Positions 43,743-55,127 of a DNA stretch of 64,000 nucleotides are shown in pieces (within the stretch, counting starts at the first letter, position 1; each line of letters starts with the position of its first letter). The notes beneath the pieces were generated by a model. The model did no database searches, was not told the DNA's origin, and saw nothing but the letters and a program-made list of their open reading frames with translations. The stretch covers positions 1,798,001 to 1,862,000 of the forward strand of contig JAACJO010000002.1 in assembly GCA_013368445.1 (NCBI GenBank), read 5' to 3'. A program made the translations under genes and the position numbers. Source of the DNA: Leucocoprinus leucothites (lineage: Eukaryota > Basidiomycota > Agaricomycetes > Agaricales > Agaricaceae).

Positions 43743-44030
43743 GAGGGGAGGGTTGAGGGCAACTGAATGTCAGCCCTCATGGAGGCAGCCAGAGCCTTGA
43801 AATCCACCATTGTGCAGATCGGCTGGGTGGAGGTGGAGGGCCTTGGGGCCTCTTCAATTGTATCAAGCTCGTCATTGCCAGATGCAATGTCAGAGTTGAG
43901 GTCCATGTTCACGATCTCGCGACTAATAGCTTTAGACTTTTGCCTACCCATGTTTTGCTAGTGTAGACAATGTAGTATTGTGCTCAAACTAAGACACCAA
44001 CTCAAGAGATGGTGGTGGTAAGAGGACAAG
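43743..44030 (-). mobile_element. GAG-3 retroposon, 5' end of the split copy
   Basis: First codons of GAG-3 (ATG 43951, MGRQKSKAISREIVN) and its leader. LINE-A 44031-49452 is inserted in the leader; the outermost 5' bases (CATCCCTT) are at 49467-49474 after the duplicated GGTAAGAGGACAAG. The element is therefore spread over 40650-41424, 43743-44030 and 49453-49474. Confidence 0.88.
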
Positions 44031-44072
44031 ACAATATCCCTTTCCCTCTAACCACCATCATCGATTTCTTTG

Positions 44073-45284
44073 ATGGTGCTTACTACTACATTGACTATGA
44101 ACATTACTGTTATGACTGCACCATTGCATTGGGTGGACCTTAAGGGTACCCCTCCGCTGTCTTCGGACCCCATGAATATTGCTAACACCAAAACATGTGT
44201 CTCAACCTACAAGTGTGACCGCTCCAAATCACCCATGCTCTCTATCAAATCGACGAGACATTCTGTACACAATGATGCCAAGTCTGCCGCCTCGTCCAGG
44301 GCTGGCTCTAACAAGGAAGAAAGTGGTGAGAGTGAATCTGATCCATCTGAATCCTCAACCCCTCCCTCTCCTACACTCGCCCCTGCTGCACTCTCCCATG
44401 CAGTATCACATTCCTCACTCAGAACTCCCCCCCCTCCCTCATCACATACTAAGCAAGCTCGTGCTCGCAAGGTTCATAGGGGATTGGACACCACTCCCAA
44501 GGCCATCTCAAGAACCGCATCAATGAGCCCATATGATGGCTCCAAATTGCCTATTCCTTTCTGCCCATTTGGAGAGGGATTTATAGGTGAGCTTCAACCT
44601 CCGGATCCTCTTAACTTGAACTCTCGCGGGGACGCATGGGGAGACCGAGAGGATGGGGTATTCGACAATGGGGAACCTACCAATTGGTTCTTTGGACCCC
44701 CACCCACCTCAAGGCTACCTCACACAATCCATGGATCCACTGAGTCAGCAAATGCTGTGCCAACCAGCACTCCGGTAAATTCCTTTGCCAGATCATCTGA
44801 CAATAATGATGTCACACTTGACATCACACATGATGTCACTGGTGACATCATTGCACAGCCACAGGAGCCCAGGCCTGCACAGCTGCATCTGCCGGATCTC
44901 AAGGATCCATCTAACACTGCACAGTGCAGGAAGTGCTGGTGTTGGGGTCACCCCACTCATGTGTGTTGTGCCCTCGGCGCACACTATCAAATTTGTGGTG
45001 GCCCTCACTGCATTGAGAACCATCAATCCATGGCCTGGTGTTGTAAGGCCAACCCCAAATCCAATCCCCCCTGCGATGCCACTCCTGATGGCACCCCATG
45101 TCCTCACCTTGAGAACTTCAAATGCCTGAATTGCAAAGGTGATCATCATGCAAATGACACCAAATGTCCATTCTGGAGAAACAGGTTCGACCAAACCTGG
45201 CATTCTAACAAAGCCACTGAATCACACACTGCATGTGCCATCTGCACCAATTCCAATCGCTCCAGTGGCGGAGTTGCTATTTAA
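44073..45284 (+). CDS. LINE-A ORF1, in-frame deletion version (403 residues)
   Basis: Open frame from ATG 44073 (MVLTTTLTMNITVM) to TAA 45282-45284 without a stop. The N-terminal Ser/Pro-rich third is intact to HLPDLKDPSNTA, then it jumps directly to the first knuckle CRKCWCWGHPTHVC, followed by CQ-less YQICGGPHCIENH and CLNCKGDHHANDTKC. About 520 residues, including the WDSQ core, are missing compared with the long form. The join keeps the frame, so this could yield a stable short zinc-knuckle protein; alternatively it is an artefact of one reverse transcription event. It ends two bases before the ORF2 start codon (here ATA). Confidence 0.82.
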   Translation: MVLTTTLTMNITVMTAPLHWVDLKGTPPLSSDPMNIANTKTCVSTYKCDRSKSPMLSIKSTRHSVHNDAKSAASSRAGSNKEESGESESDPSESSTPPSPTLAPAALSHAVSHSSLRTPPPPSSHTKQARARKVHRGLDTTPKAISRTASMSPYDGSKLPIPFCPFGEGFIGELQPPDPLNLNSRGDAWGDREDGVFDNGEPTNWFFGPPPTSRLPHTIHGSTESANAVPTSTPVNSFARSSDNNDVTLDITHDVTGDIIAQPQEPRPAQLHLPDLKDPSNTAQCRKCWCWGHPTHVCCALGAHYQICGGPHCIENHQSMAWCCKANPKSNPPCDATPDGTPCPHLENFKCLNCKGDHHANDTKCPFWRNRFDQTWHSNKATESHTACAICTNSNRSSGGVAI

Positions 45285-45286
45285 AT

Positions 45287-48200
45287 ATATCTGGTAAGAA
45301 CAAACCTATTTCTTCTGTTCGTATCTATTTGCAAAACATGGGATGCTCTTATGCCCTGGTTGATACTATACTCGAGTCCAAAAAGCTGGACTTCGATATC
45401 ATTTTTCTATAGGAACCTCCATGGAATCATATTCGAAAAGCACCCTCTACGACTAACCCTGAAGGGGATGATGTCATAGGTGCTCCTATTCACCCTGAGT
45501 GGCTGTGTATGGTTTGCCCTACCAAGCCTAATGACCCCCGACCCCATACTCTGACTTATGTTCACATATACCTACTTCACATGAGACCCATTCTTCGACA
45601 AGAGTGGGTCAACCATCGCGACATACAAATCTTGGGTTTATTCAACCAGGGTAACTATATTCATTTACTTAACATATACTCTGACTCGTCTTCATCGGCA
45701 ATTAATTTCCTCTCAATAAACTTCATCGACATCCCTAATATTATATATATGGGAGGTGATTTTAATTGTCGATCTCCAGAATGGGACCCTTCAGCTACTT
45801 ACATCCCTATGTCCGCAACAACTCTAACAGAGTTGGTGGACGGCTTCAATCTCACAAGGTCTACACCAACCGTAATATCTCCTACCCACTTCTCTTCCAT
45901 TGAAAGTCATGACAATTCAGTTATTGATCTCATTTTTTGTGCTAACAATTCCATTTCCCATATTATCAACGCTAATTCGAGGCTTCCCTCGGATCACACA
46001 CCATTGATTATGGATCTTCCAATTTGCCCAGATTATATTAATTATAAAAAATGTGTATTACTGAAAGATAGCGATGAAGAGACAGCTTTCATTTCCCAAG
46101 TCTCTGAGCATCTTGCAGCTCTTGACTGTTCGGACATTCATTCTACCTTTTGTCTGAACGATATTTCTGACTCCATTTCTCGAATCTTTAATGAATCTTG
46201 GAATACGAACTCTAAAACTGTATGGATTACTAACCGGTCAAAGGAATGGTGGAACCCCCACTGTTCTGAGACTCTTCTTACCTACAGAAGAACAAAGGAT
46301 CAAAAAGACTGGCAAGCATTCAGAGCGGCTACCAGAGCTGCCAAACGCTCTTTCTTTGATGAACATATTCAAGAAATTGCTTCAACAAACAAACGACCCT
46401 GGGACCTTATGGAATGGGTCAAACAACATAAACTCCCTGCCATTGAAGGTATCCGCTACCAAGGACGACCTTGTAATGATCTTCCAGATCTATGGAATGC
46501 ACTACATTCATCATACAACTCAGCCTCTGGTCGACCAGTAAGCCCTAGCATTCTCAAGGAAATAAAATCCCTTCCTCCCCATTCCTGGGCCAACTTCTCC
46601 GCCCTTGAACTCACCAAATCCCTCTCTTCATGTACTAACTCTTCAGCACCCAGACCTGATCACGTCTCCTGGAAACATTTGAAGTCTATCGTTGCCCATA
46701 ACGAGTGCCTCAAGAACATACTGCTCATTGCTAATGTGTGCGTACGTCTTTCTCATTGGCCGAGTCACTTCAAAGACTCGGTCTCTATCATCATTCCTAA
46801 GCCGAATAAACCGGCCTATGATACACCGAAAGCATTTCGACCCATTGTCCTACTAAACACTTTAGGCAAACTAATCGAGAAAATGATTGCCCGATACATG
46901 CAATATGAAGCAGTATCTCTAGAAGTTCCTCACCCTAATCAAATGGGAGGAGTGATCCAACGCTCCACTGAAGATGCAGGGGTATTCCTTACCCATATTA
47001 TTCGGGCCGGATGGGCCAAAGGTATGATCACTAGTGTTTGTGCTTTCGATATCACCCAGTTCTTCCCCTCTTTAAATCATGAAATCCTCACTAACATCCT
47101 ATGATGCCAGGGGTTTGCCCCAGAACTTGTAAACTTCTTTTCACATTACCTTATAGGTTGTTCCACTGAATTCATGTGGAACACATTCCTTTCTAATGCC
47201 CATGATGCAGATGTTGGCATAGGGCAAGGTTCTGCCTTATCCCCCATCCTATCCGTGCTCTATTTGGCGCCTCTCATGTTCATGTTTGATCAACGTGCTC
47301 GACTACAGTCTATTCCCTCTTCCCTTCTATCCTTTGTTGATGATGGGCTTTGTATATCTCAAGCGAAGAATTATACTGACACTATTTCTTCCCTCAAATC
47401 AGCCTATTCCATCATTAACTCCATCTGCACTGATCTCGGACTTGTTGTTGAACATGACAAATCTGAGGTCTTTCACTTCTCCCGTCGTCACAATGATTCC
47501 AATCCCCCCCTTGACTTATCCAACGTCGGCAGACCTCTTCTGCATCCCAAATGAATATGGCACTACCTTGGCTTCTTTTTCAATCGTCGACTCTCATTTC
47601 AAGAACATGTTCGATACTATTCTACCAAAGCATTATCCACAGTGAAAGCCATGGGTATGCTAGGTAATTCCACCCGAGGCCTTCTCCCTCTCCAGAAACG
47701 CCTTCTTTATAGGTCTTGTGTCGTCCCTGTGGCAACATATGGCTTCTGTCTGTGGTATTTTGAAGGCGCTCGTAACAAAGCACTTCTCAAGTCCCTATCA
47801 TCTATGCAGAGGCGCACGGCTCTTTGGATCACAGGCGCCTTCCACACTTCCCTGTCAGGTGGCGTTGAAAGTATTGCTGGACTCATCTCAATCCACCTTC
47901 ATCTTCGTAAATTAGCTATTCATTCATCGTACCGAGTCTCTACTTTACCTTCTAATCATGCGTTACGCACCCTCTTATCTGATTGTTTCTCTTTTAATGT
48001 TCCCCCTCATCCCCAATTGCTTCGATTTCTCACCCCCGGCCAAAAAAGCCAAAGTCAAAGGCCCCCTTATTGATGTAGATAATTCTCTTTCTCATCTTTC
48101 TGATTCTTTCTCTCCATTCGCTCCTGAATCCAAGCCTGGATCCCATCTCATGGACATCTTTCCTGATTCCATTCACTTCCATCCTTGTAATCATTTGGAC

Positions 48201-49241
48201 AAACACGAAATGTACAAACATGTATTGACTCTTGATTCTGTCTTCTCCTCTTCCTCATCTGATCGTAACTGTATTTCAGTTGTTACTGATGCTTCTGTCC
48301 CACTTGTAGGTTCCTTTCAGGCGGTTTCAGTGGCACATATATATTACAGTGGACGACAAGTGTCCCATGCAAAACAGGCAAGCGGTCGGGCGTCATCTAC
48401 TGACGCCGAGCTCTATTCCATTTGAATTGGCATCGCCAAGGCCATTTCCCTCCAGTGTGATCACATCATCCTCATCACTGACTGCCTTCCAGCAGCCAAG
48501 CTGGCAGTTGATCCCTCTATTCACTCAAGTCAATCACACTCCATCCAAGTCTGCTGACTTTTATCCAATTGGCTTGCTGCCAAACCTTCTCGCTCTATTG
48601 ACTTCTGGGACGTCCCTTCCAAATGGCGCTGGAAGCCCCACCTTAAAGTCCACAATGACATTACCACTACATGTATTCACAGCCCTCCTCAATTAGGTGC
48701 TACTCTCGATTTCTTGTGACACAAAGCCACCAACGACTGCCAAAAATCCTGGGAGTCCACATTCTGGAAGAAGAAGTACCCTGGCAGCGGTTTCCTTCTT
48801 TCAAAAAAGAATTGCAAGTTCCTCATCCCCACTTACGTTAAAGGGGGCACCTGGCTTCCTTTAGCCAATGAATCTCCATCACTATGCACATGCATGACCC
48901 GTGCCATCCTCAATCATGCCCCTATTGGAACTTATTGCGAAAGGTTTTTCCCTCTTGAACTCAAATCTTGTCGTTGTGGCCATCACTTGGAATCACAACA
49001 TCATATCTTGTGTTATTGTCCCCTATATCCATTCTGCACTCAATGGGTACAATGCGCCTTCCCTCAGTACAAGTTCCTTGTCGAGTTCTTGAAAAAGAAC
49101 CCAGCCGCTTTTGCCTTCACCAATCATGACATGCGCCCACCACCACCTCAAGCTCCTGTGCCTGCCAAACCAAATGAAGGTGAACTATACTCTTTCATTT
49201 CATCTCTTCTCTTTTCCTTTGAGTCTGATCTCTATGTATGA
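45287..49241 (+). pseudogene. LINE-A ORF2, catalytic residues intact but frame broken
   Basis: The start codon reads ATA (ATG in other copies). EN: FLxEPPW with TAG at 45411 (CAG to TAG), MGGDFNCRSPEWD, RLPSDHTPLI. RT: FDITQFFPSLN, GIGQGSALSPIL, FVDDGLCIS. RNase H: VVTDAS, TDAELYS, LITDCLPAA. Tail CRCGHHLESQHHILCYC. Stops: TGA 47102 and 47552 (CGA in relatives), one frameshift in a C run near 48037, TGA at 48423, 48556 and 48718. It ends TGA 49239-49241. The frame 45509-47104 alone is 531 codons and covers most of EN and RT. Confidence 0.92.
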
Positions 49242-49420
49242 CACCTTGTTCAATAGTCTCTTTCGAGTCTTTCTTATGTTGCTGGACTAATCGTGTATAG
49301 TCTCTGTCTTAAGCGGTCTTCGACCGCTTCATGTACCCCAGCTTGCTGTAGTGTACCGTCTGCCTGTAATATTTAGTTGAAAGCAGACTGCAATCGAGCA
49401 CCGCTATATAAATTCATTGA

Positions 49421-49453
<33 letters not shown>

Positions 49454-49474
49454 GTAAGAGGACAAGAAGGGATG

Positions 49475-49902
49475 TCCTATTGTTCTCCTTGTGACGGCTA
49501 AGCCAATCATGGTCAAACCAGTGGCGCCAGAATGGGCACTTTCAATCATCAGCTGCATGGTCACCCTTGCAGTTGATACATGAGATGTGGAGACAGGGCT
49601 CCCCAGCAGGTGTGGGCAGGATGGGGGGGTTGGCCTTCAGACTCCCCTTACAGCATGATGATGTAGAGCGATGATTCTCACTATGGTGAGGACCACCACA
49701 CTGGGAACACCTGAGCGCATGGTTGTGGCAGGTGGGAGTAGAGTGACCAAAGTGCCAGCAGTGCTGGCCCTGGGGAACACCCAGGTGAGCATGGGCAGGC
49801 TTGATGATGGCCTGCATACTATTGAAGTTGAGGTACTTGTTGAGGAGCTTCTTGGTGCCAGCTCCTGACTGAGAGTCCCATAGGTTGAACCAAACACATC
49901 CT
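49475..49902 (-). mobile_element. GAG-3-like fragment, knuckles and WDSQ motif
   Basis: Reverse GAG coding from about WFNLWDSQSGAGTKKLLNKY to CINCKGDHAADD, with knuckles GQHCWHFGHSTPTC and CSQCGGPHHSENH. It abuts the 5' end of the LINE/GAG fusion element on the right; matching upstream GAG sequence continues at 52726-52860 after a gap of about 50 codons. Confidence 0.8.
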
Positions 49903-49936
49903 CCTTTTTCTCTAACCACCATCATCGATTTCTTTG

Positions 49937-52399
49937 ATGGTGTCTATATACATACTGACTATGAATTCTACCATTATGACTGTACCATCGCACTGGGTGG
50001 ACCTTAAGGGTACCCCACCACTGTCTTCAGACCCTATAAACCTCGCTGACACTGAAACACATGTCTCATTCAGCAAGCGTGACCGCTCAAACTCTTCTGT
50101 GCTATCTATCAAATCGACTAGGCACTCTATTCAAGATAATGCCAAGTCAGCTGCCTCCTCCAGGGCTGGCTCCAACTGAGAAGAAGAGAGTGGTGAGAGT
50201 GATTCTGATTCATCTATCTCAATCTCCCCCCCTCCATCACCCATCATTGTCCCTGCTACACTATTGCGTGCAGCATCGCACTCATCTCTTAGAACTCCCC
50301 CACCTCCCTCTTTGCACACCAAGCAAGCTCATGCTTGTGATACTCATTGAGGTCTGGACACCACCTCCAAGGCCATCTCAAGAACTGCATTGATGAGCAC
50401 ATATGATGGCTTCAAATCGCCTATCCCCTTTCACCCATTTGGAGAGGGGTTCGTAGGTGAGCTTCAACCACCTGATCCTTTAAATTTGAACTCTTGTGGG
50501 GACACATGGAGCAACCAAGAGGATGGGATACTCAGAAATGGGGAACCTACCACTTGGTTCTTTGGAACTCCACCCACCTCAAGACTGCCTCATGCAATCC
50601 ATGGATCCACTGAGTCAGCAAATGCTGTGCCATATGGCACTCTGGCTACTTTCTTTGCTGGATCCTCTGATACTAATGACGTCACACCTGACATCACACA
50701 TGATGTCACTGGTGATGTCACCACACAGCCGCAGGATTCTAGGCCTGTACAGCCACATCTCCCGGATCTCAAGGATCCATCAAACACAGCCACTGAAGAA
50801 GTTGTTACTGTCGGTGAAGCTGCCTACAAAATGCTCAAGGCGCTTAAATATGTCACTAATTCCTTCAAACATTGTGTTGCACTGGGCTTGTGGCCCAGTG
50901 AGAAAGATCCAAGGGTTCCCCAAATGGGGGAGCCAATCTACTGTCTACTTACTACTATGTTTGAGTCAGGATGGAACCACTTGCCCATCAATGGCAAGAG
51001 TGGACTCATGATCATTGAAGCACTGAGACAATATCTCAGCCCTCCTTCCAATATCCCCATGATGGACTCTTCCCCCCCCCCCCCCCCCCGAAGGGTAAGG
51101 GAAAGGGTAAGAAGGCACATAAACCTTCTCCATCTTTCATTCCCACCTCCCTATTTCTGCCTGGTATTGTCATCGGGCAAACTAACCCTACAGCTCATAT
51201 TGATGATGATCGTATGAATATCGACCAAGCCCCTCCTAGTGAGGGCACCCTTCCTATCCCCCAGAATGATGTTTCATCTTCTGGTAAGGCACATGATGTC
51301 TTGTCTATGCCAGGCTCCCGAAAGGCAAGGAATGACATTACATCTTCCAAACCTGCTGGTCCTATCCATGTCTCCCAGGCCCCTCCTCCACCTTCCAATC
51401 ATGTGACCCCAAGGAATGGGAATGGAAACTTCAAGCACTCAGTTGGGCGCCCCTCTTCTGATGGCCAGGCTCAGCCATCAAAACCTAACCTTAAGGGCAC
51501 CTCTGATATGCTGCCCCCCATTCCCCCCTCCTGACTGTAAGGCATCCATCAAACCCCTTACGGAACACTTCAACAAGAAGAACATGTTGTTTGCTGATGC
51601 CACCCAATGGGGTGTCTAGCCAGTGGCTTCCTCTTCCAACTCTCCCAACATCAACGGGATTAAAATGTGAGAAATGATACTTGCTTTCCCCGAACTTTCA
51701 TATAACAAGGTCCTTGCTATGTACAAGACAGGTTTCAGTAGCACCCAGCCTCAAGTGCTCAAACCTTCGACCCCTAGCACTCAATGCACTAAACCAAAAA
51801 TGACAACTCATGGTCCTACTCATCGCCAAGTTCTTATTCCCTTTGAGGGAAATATTATCACAGATCACATCAAAGACTTCAATAAAGCAACTGAATTTTG
51901 TAATCGTGGTCTCACTGCTGCTCAATCCAAACTTCACATCAAATCTGTCCGCGAATCATACAATGGCATTTCCATTGCCACTTCAGGTGTCACCACTCCC
52001 ACCAACCTCGACACTATCAAATCCTGGCTAAAAAAAGCCTGGCAATTAGGAGACGCTATTCCCATTGAGCCCCATCCAGGCAGTCCCCAGTGTCAGTGCT
52101 GCTGGCACTGGGGTCACTCTACCCCATTGTGCCATGCTTGCATGTTGCAATGTGCTATGTGTGGTGGTCCTCATCATACTGAGAATCACCACACTCACTC
52201 AAGCTATTGCAAGGGGAGTCCAAAGGTAAATCCCCCCATCCTGCCCACACCTGCTGGGGATCCCTGTTCCCACATCAAGTACATCAACTGCATCAAGTTG
52301 CATGCAGCTGATAACCACAAGTGCCCTTTCTGGCATCATCAGTTTGACTGGCTTTGGCTTGAACACCATCATTGCAATGCCGACCATGCATGTATGTAG
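49937..52399 (+). pseudogene. Fused ORF1: LINE-A N-terminal part with GAG-2 knuckles
   Basis: ATG 49937 (MVSIYILTMNST). The frame is interrupted by a TGA near 50178, a TGA near 50348, a frameshift at the C18 run (51072-51089), another near 51530, and stops near 51617 and 51668. The last open part (51674-52399) runs through REM-less ILAFPELSYNKVLAMYK, QVLIPFEGNIITDHIKDF and LKKAWQLGDAIPIEP directly into HPGSPQCQCCWHWGHSTPLC, CAMCGGPHHTENH and CINCIKLHAADNHKC. The join is in frame. The LINE-A block SKSFLKI...WDSQ is skipped. Confidence 0.86.
51072..51089. repeat. C18 homopolymer in fused ORF1
   Basis: Relatives have 8-9 C at the corresponding SSPPPKGKGKGK codons. The expansion shifts the frame in this copy. 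Confidence 0.9.
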
Positions 52400-52725
52400 G
52401 GTTCTCTTCTCTGTACGTCATATTATCTGCCTTCTGCAATGCATGCAGGCAGCCTGCAAGTTAAGGCCATGCATTCTTGGTTAGCCAGTATGTCAGGAGA
52501 ATTTGACTTGTATTGTAGTATGCATTCATTTCAGACTATGTACCACTGTTTGTAAGGAGGTCATATACTATGTGGACTTTGGACTCATATTTATACCCAC
52601 TAATGTAGGCATGTAGTCAGTAGTGGTACTGGTTGTATGTTGTAGCCTTTGGGCACAGACTGCTATTGCACACCACATTATAATTTGGACCTCTTTGGGG
52701 TCCTCTGAAAAAAAAAAAAAAAAAA

Positions 52726-52860
52726 GGGACATCGAAGACCTTGAGATAGAACCTTGACCTGGGGTGACATGTCTTGATCACAAAGGGGATGGTGAAGATG
52801 GAGGGGATGGAGGACTCAATGATGTCACAATTGGTGTCAGAGGGAACAGAGGAGATGTGC
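52726..52860 (-). mobile_element. GAG-2-like fragment, core region
   Basis: 135 bp of reverse GAG core (SSVPSD to SRFYLKVFDVP). Probably the continuation of 49475-49902 beyond the fusion element. It is cut on the right by the poly(T) of LINE-B at 52861. Confidence 0.75.
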
Positions 52861-53101
52861 TTTTTTTTAAATAAAAAAAAATCATAAATTTATATACTGG
52901 TGCATGATAGCAGTCTGGTCGAATACAAATGAGTACTCTAAATAGCAAACATGAGAGAAAGCACCCCTGACATCTCAAGCAGAATATGCCTACTCACCGC
53001 CATAGAAACCACCTGCCTCATCCCCTCCTTGTCCTCTTACCACCACCATCGAAAGTTGGTGTTTGTTCTGAGGCATTCCTACATCGTCTATCTACAGTAA
53101 T

Positions 53102-55009
53102 ATGGGTAGGCGTAAGTCTAAAGCTACTGCTAACCAGTTTGCCGCGTTCGAATCCAAGTCCGCCGTCTCTGATGACGAGCTCAACATCGCCGAGATGGCT
53201 GAAGATGACCACCTCGACCCCTACGACAACCCACTCAACGTGCGTGGGTTCTTCGGTCCCCCCCCGGCTGACGTTCCGTCGCCTGGCCCCTCCCAACTGA
53301 CTGCTGACGTTTCGTCGCCGTCGGTTGCTCCTCCAGTGGCTGACGTTCTGTCGCCACTCAAACCCTTTACAGCCGGTGGAACCACCTTCTACCCTGTCGA
53401 CGCTCCCCCTGCCGTGCCCGAATCAGTGACCTCCTCCAAGGGAAAGAAGAAGGAGCTCACCCCAAAGTGCGCTCTCTCCAGCCTCCGTACATTCCTCAAG
53501 TGGTTAGAGGATTGTGCCAAATCCCACTCCTCCATCGTGGAGGAGGATGCTTCCACGGCCGTCACTTGCCTGGCTAAGGCGGCCTTTGTCGTCGTCGATG
53601 AGTTGGAACTTGACGGCACCCCCCTCTCCTCGCACTCGCTCAGCTCTTGTGGGCTGATTGATTTCAGGGATGTAATGTACGACCTCAGGCACAAGTGTGG
53701 GCTGCCCGAAGCCAGCCCTAAAGCAATGCGCGTTGTCCACGAGGTGACCCATGGATCTGCTGACTCAGTGGGTCCACGTGACATCGACATGGGCTCCCCC
53801 AAGGCGCCCACCTTACCCCCCCCGGATCGCCGGCCTGCCCCGGCCCATCCCTCCCTACCGCCCAAGCCAGCGCCTGCAAAGGCCTGCGCTAGTGGCAAAG
53901 CGCCCATTCAAGCACCCCCCGCTCCTAAGGTTAGGTCTGATGGCCAAGCCCGGCGAGCACCCATCCCTCCCTCGGCGGCTAAGAAGTCGTTCACTGAGGT
54001 AGCCCGTACCCCGGCATCTGCGGCAGCGCTTATCAAGCTAGCCCAGTCCCACCCCACCCTCGAGCCTGATTGTGTCACCGCGATGCATCAGGCCACCCTC
54101 ACTGATGTGCCTTCTGCAAAGAAGCCCCACATGACCACGTCGGGCTCCACCTGATGCCAACTCTTCCTCGATTTCACTGGCAGTTCCAGTGACATCACCT
54201 ACCTCCACCACAAGGCCATGCGCCTCCTCAACGATTCCCTCACTCGCGCAAAGAGTTCGCTTCGCATCGAGAACATTGCTCGGGCGTACGACACTATATC
54301 GTTGTACACCAATTCCGTCGCCACTGATGCTGATGCATTAGTGATTGAATCCTCCCTCTCTTCAGCCTTCACTGCCCCGTTTGAGCTGAAGACCAAGCGC
54401 CCCAGGTCCAGGTCTTACCTCAAGATCCTGGACGTCCCTGACTACACGAGTGGCATCCGCACCACTCCGCAACACGTCACCGACCGTATGCGTCTGTCTC
54501 CCTTCAAGGAGACATTCGCTAATGTATCCTCCGTGCGCATCATGCGCAACTCCGCCAAAGCTGACACCGCCACCATCTGGGTCGACCTTTGGGATTCTCA
54601 GTCCGGCGCTAACGCTAAGCGCCTGGTCGGCAAATACCTCAACTTCGATGGCGTGCAGTCCATGATCAAGGCCGCGGGTGCTCACCCCGGGACCCCCCAG
54701 TGTCAACGATGCTGGTGATGGGGCCACACTACCTCCACCTGTCGCAACCATGCGCTCAGGTGCTCACAATGCGGTGGGCCACATCGGTCCAAGAATCACC
54801 GCACTACCTCCTCCTGCTGTAAGGGATTGCCGAAGGCAAACCCCCCCATTCAGCCCACACCCGCTGGGGAACCCTGTCCCCATATCAAGTGCGTCAATTG
54901 CGGCAAGGAACATGCTGCTACTGACTGCAAGTGCGCGTTCTGGTGCCACCGGTTTGATTGGGATTGGCTGCAAAGTCATTCTGGTTCTGCTGGTCGGCCC
55001 CAGGCTTAG
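53102..55009 (+). pseudogene. GAG-1 Gag-like protein (635 codons, two TGA)
   Basis: ATG 53102 (MGRRKSKATANQFAAFE) to TAG 55007-55009, one frame, interrupted only by TGA at 54152 and 54716. Features as in the copy at 38624: acidic N-terminus, SSKGKKKELTPK, helical SSIVEEDASTAVTCLAKA, linker DIDMGSPKAPTLPP, core around 54154-54400, SRSYLKILDVPDY, WVDLWDSQSGANAKRLVGKY, knuckles CQRCW-stop-WGHTTSTC, CSQCGGPHRSKNH and CVNCGKEHAATDCKC. The second TGA lies inside the first knuckle, close to but not identical with the TGA of the copies at 26935 and 38926. No RT or nuclease domain. Confidence 0.92.
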
Positions 55010-55059
55010 GGGGAGCTCCCTAGTGTCAACATATCGTCCCCTATCTATTGCCGGTCGCC

Positions 55060-55127
55060 AGATGGGCTCCCACTAACCACAAGGCCTGCCGTCAGATGGG
55101 CTCCCACTAACCACAAGGCCTGCCGTC
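55060..55127. repeat. 34 bp tandem duplication in GAG-1 3' UTR
   Basis: Two identical units AGATGGGCTCCCACTAACCA... (55060-55093 and 55094-55127). The GAG-1 copies at 27250-27310 and 38550-38590 have one unit. Confidence 0.9.

Larger units (their letters stand above)
44031..49452 (+). mobile_element. LINE-A with internally deleted ORF1, 14 bp TSD
   Basis: Both ends are intact, with GGTAAGAGGACAAG at 44017-44030 and 49453-49466. The 5' end is ACAATATCCCTTTCCCTC, and poly(A) lies at about 49426-49452. At 5.4 kb it is shorter than the 7 kb copy because ORF1 lacks its middle part. All catalytic residues of EN and RT in ORF2 are present, though stops break the frame. Confidence 0.93.
49903..52725 (+). 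mobile_element. LINE-A/GAG fusion retroposon (2.8 kb)
   Basis: The 5' end and leader are LINE-A (CATCCTCCTTTTTCTCTAAC), ORF1 is LINE-A up to GDAIPIEP, then from 52075 the sequence is GAG-2-like: first knuckle, C-terminus, 3' UTR with the GAG tail and hairpin, and poly(A) at about 52708-52725. No ORF2. It appears to have moved as one unit, since one leader and one tail bound it. No exact target duplication was found; flanking GAG sequence suggests a small target deletion. Confidence 0.88.

Noticed and set aside
51061..51095. Poly-C run as a regulatory element
   Set aside because: It lies in the Pro codons of ORF1 and is best explained as replication or RT slippage; relatives have a shorter run.
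53389..53907. Long antisense reading frames opposite GAG genes (also 39726-40244, 42415-42990, 56600-57175)
   Set aside because: They mirror the Pro/Ser/Ala-rich sense codons and recur wherever GAG is present; no start context or motifs of their own.
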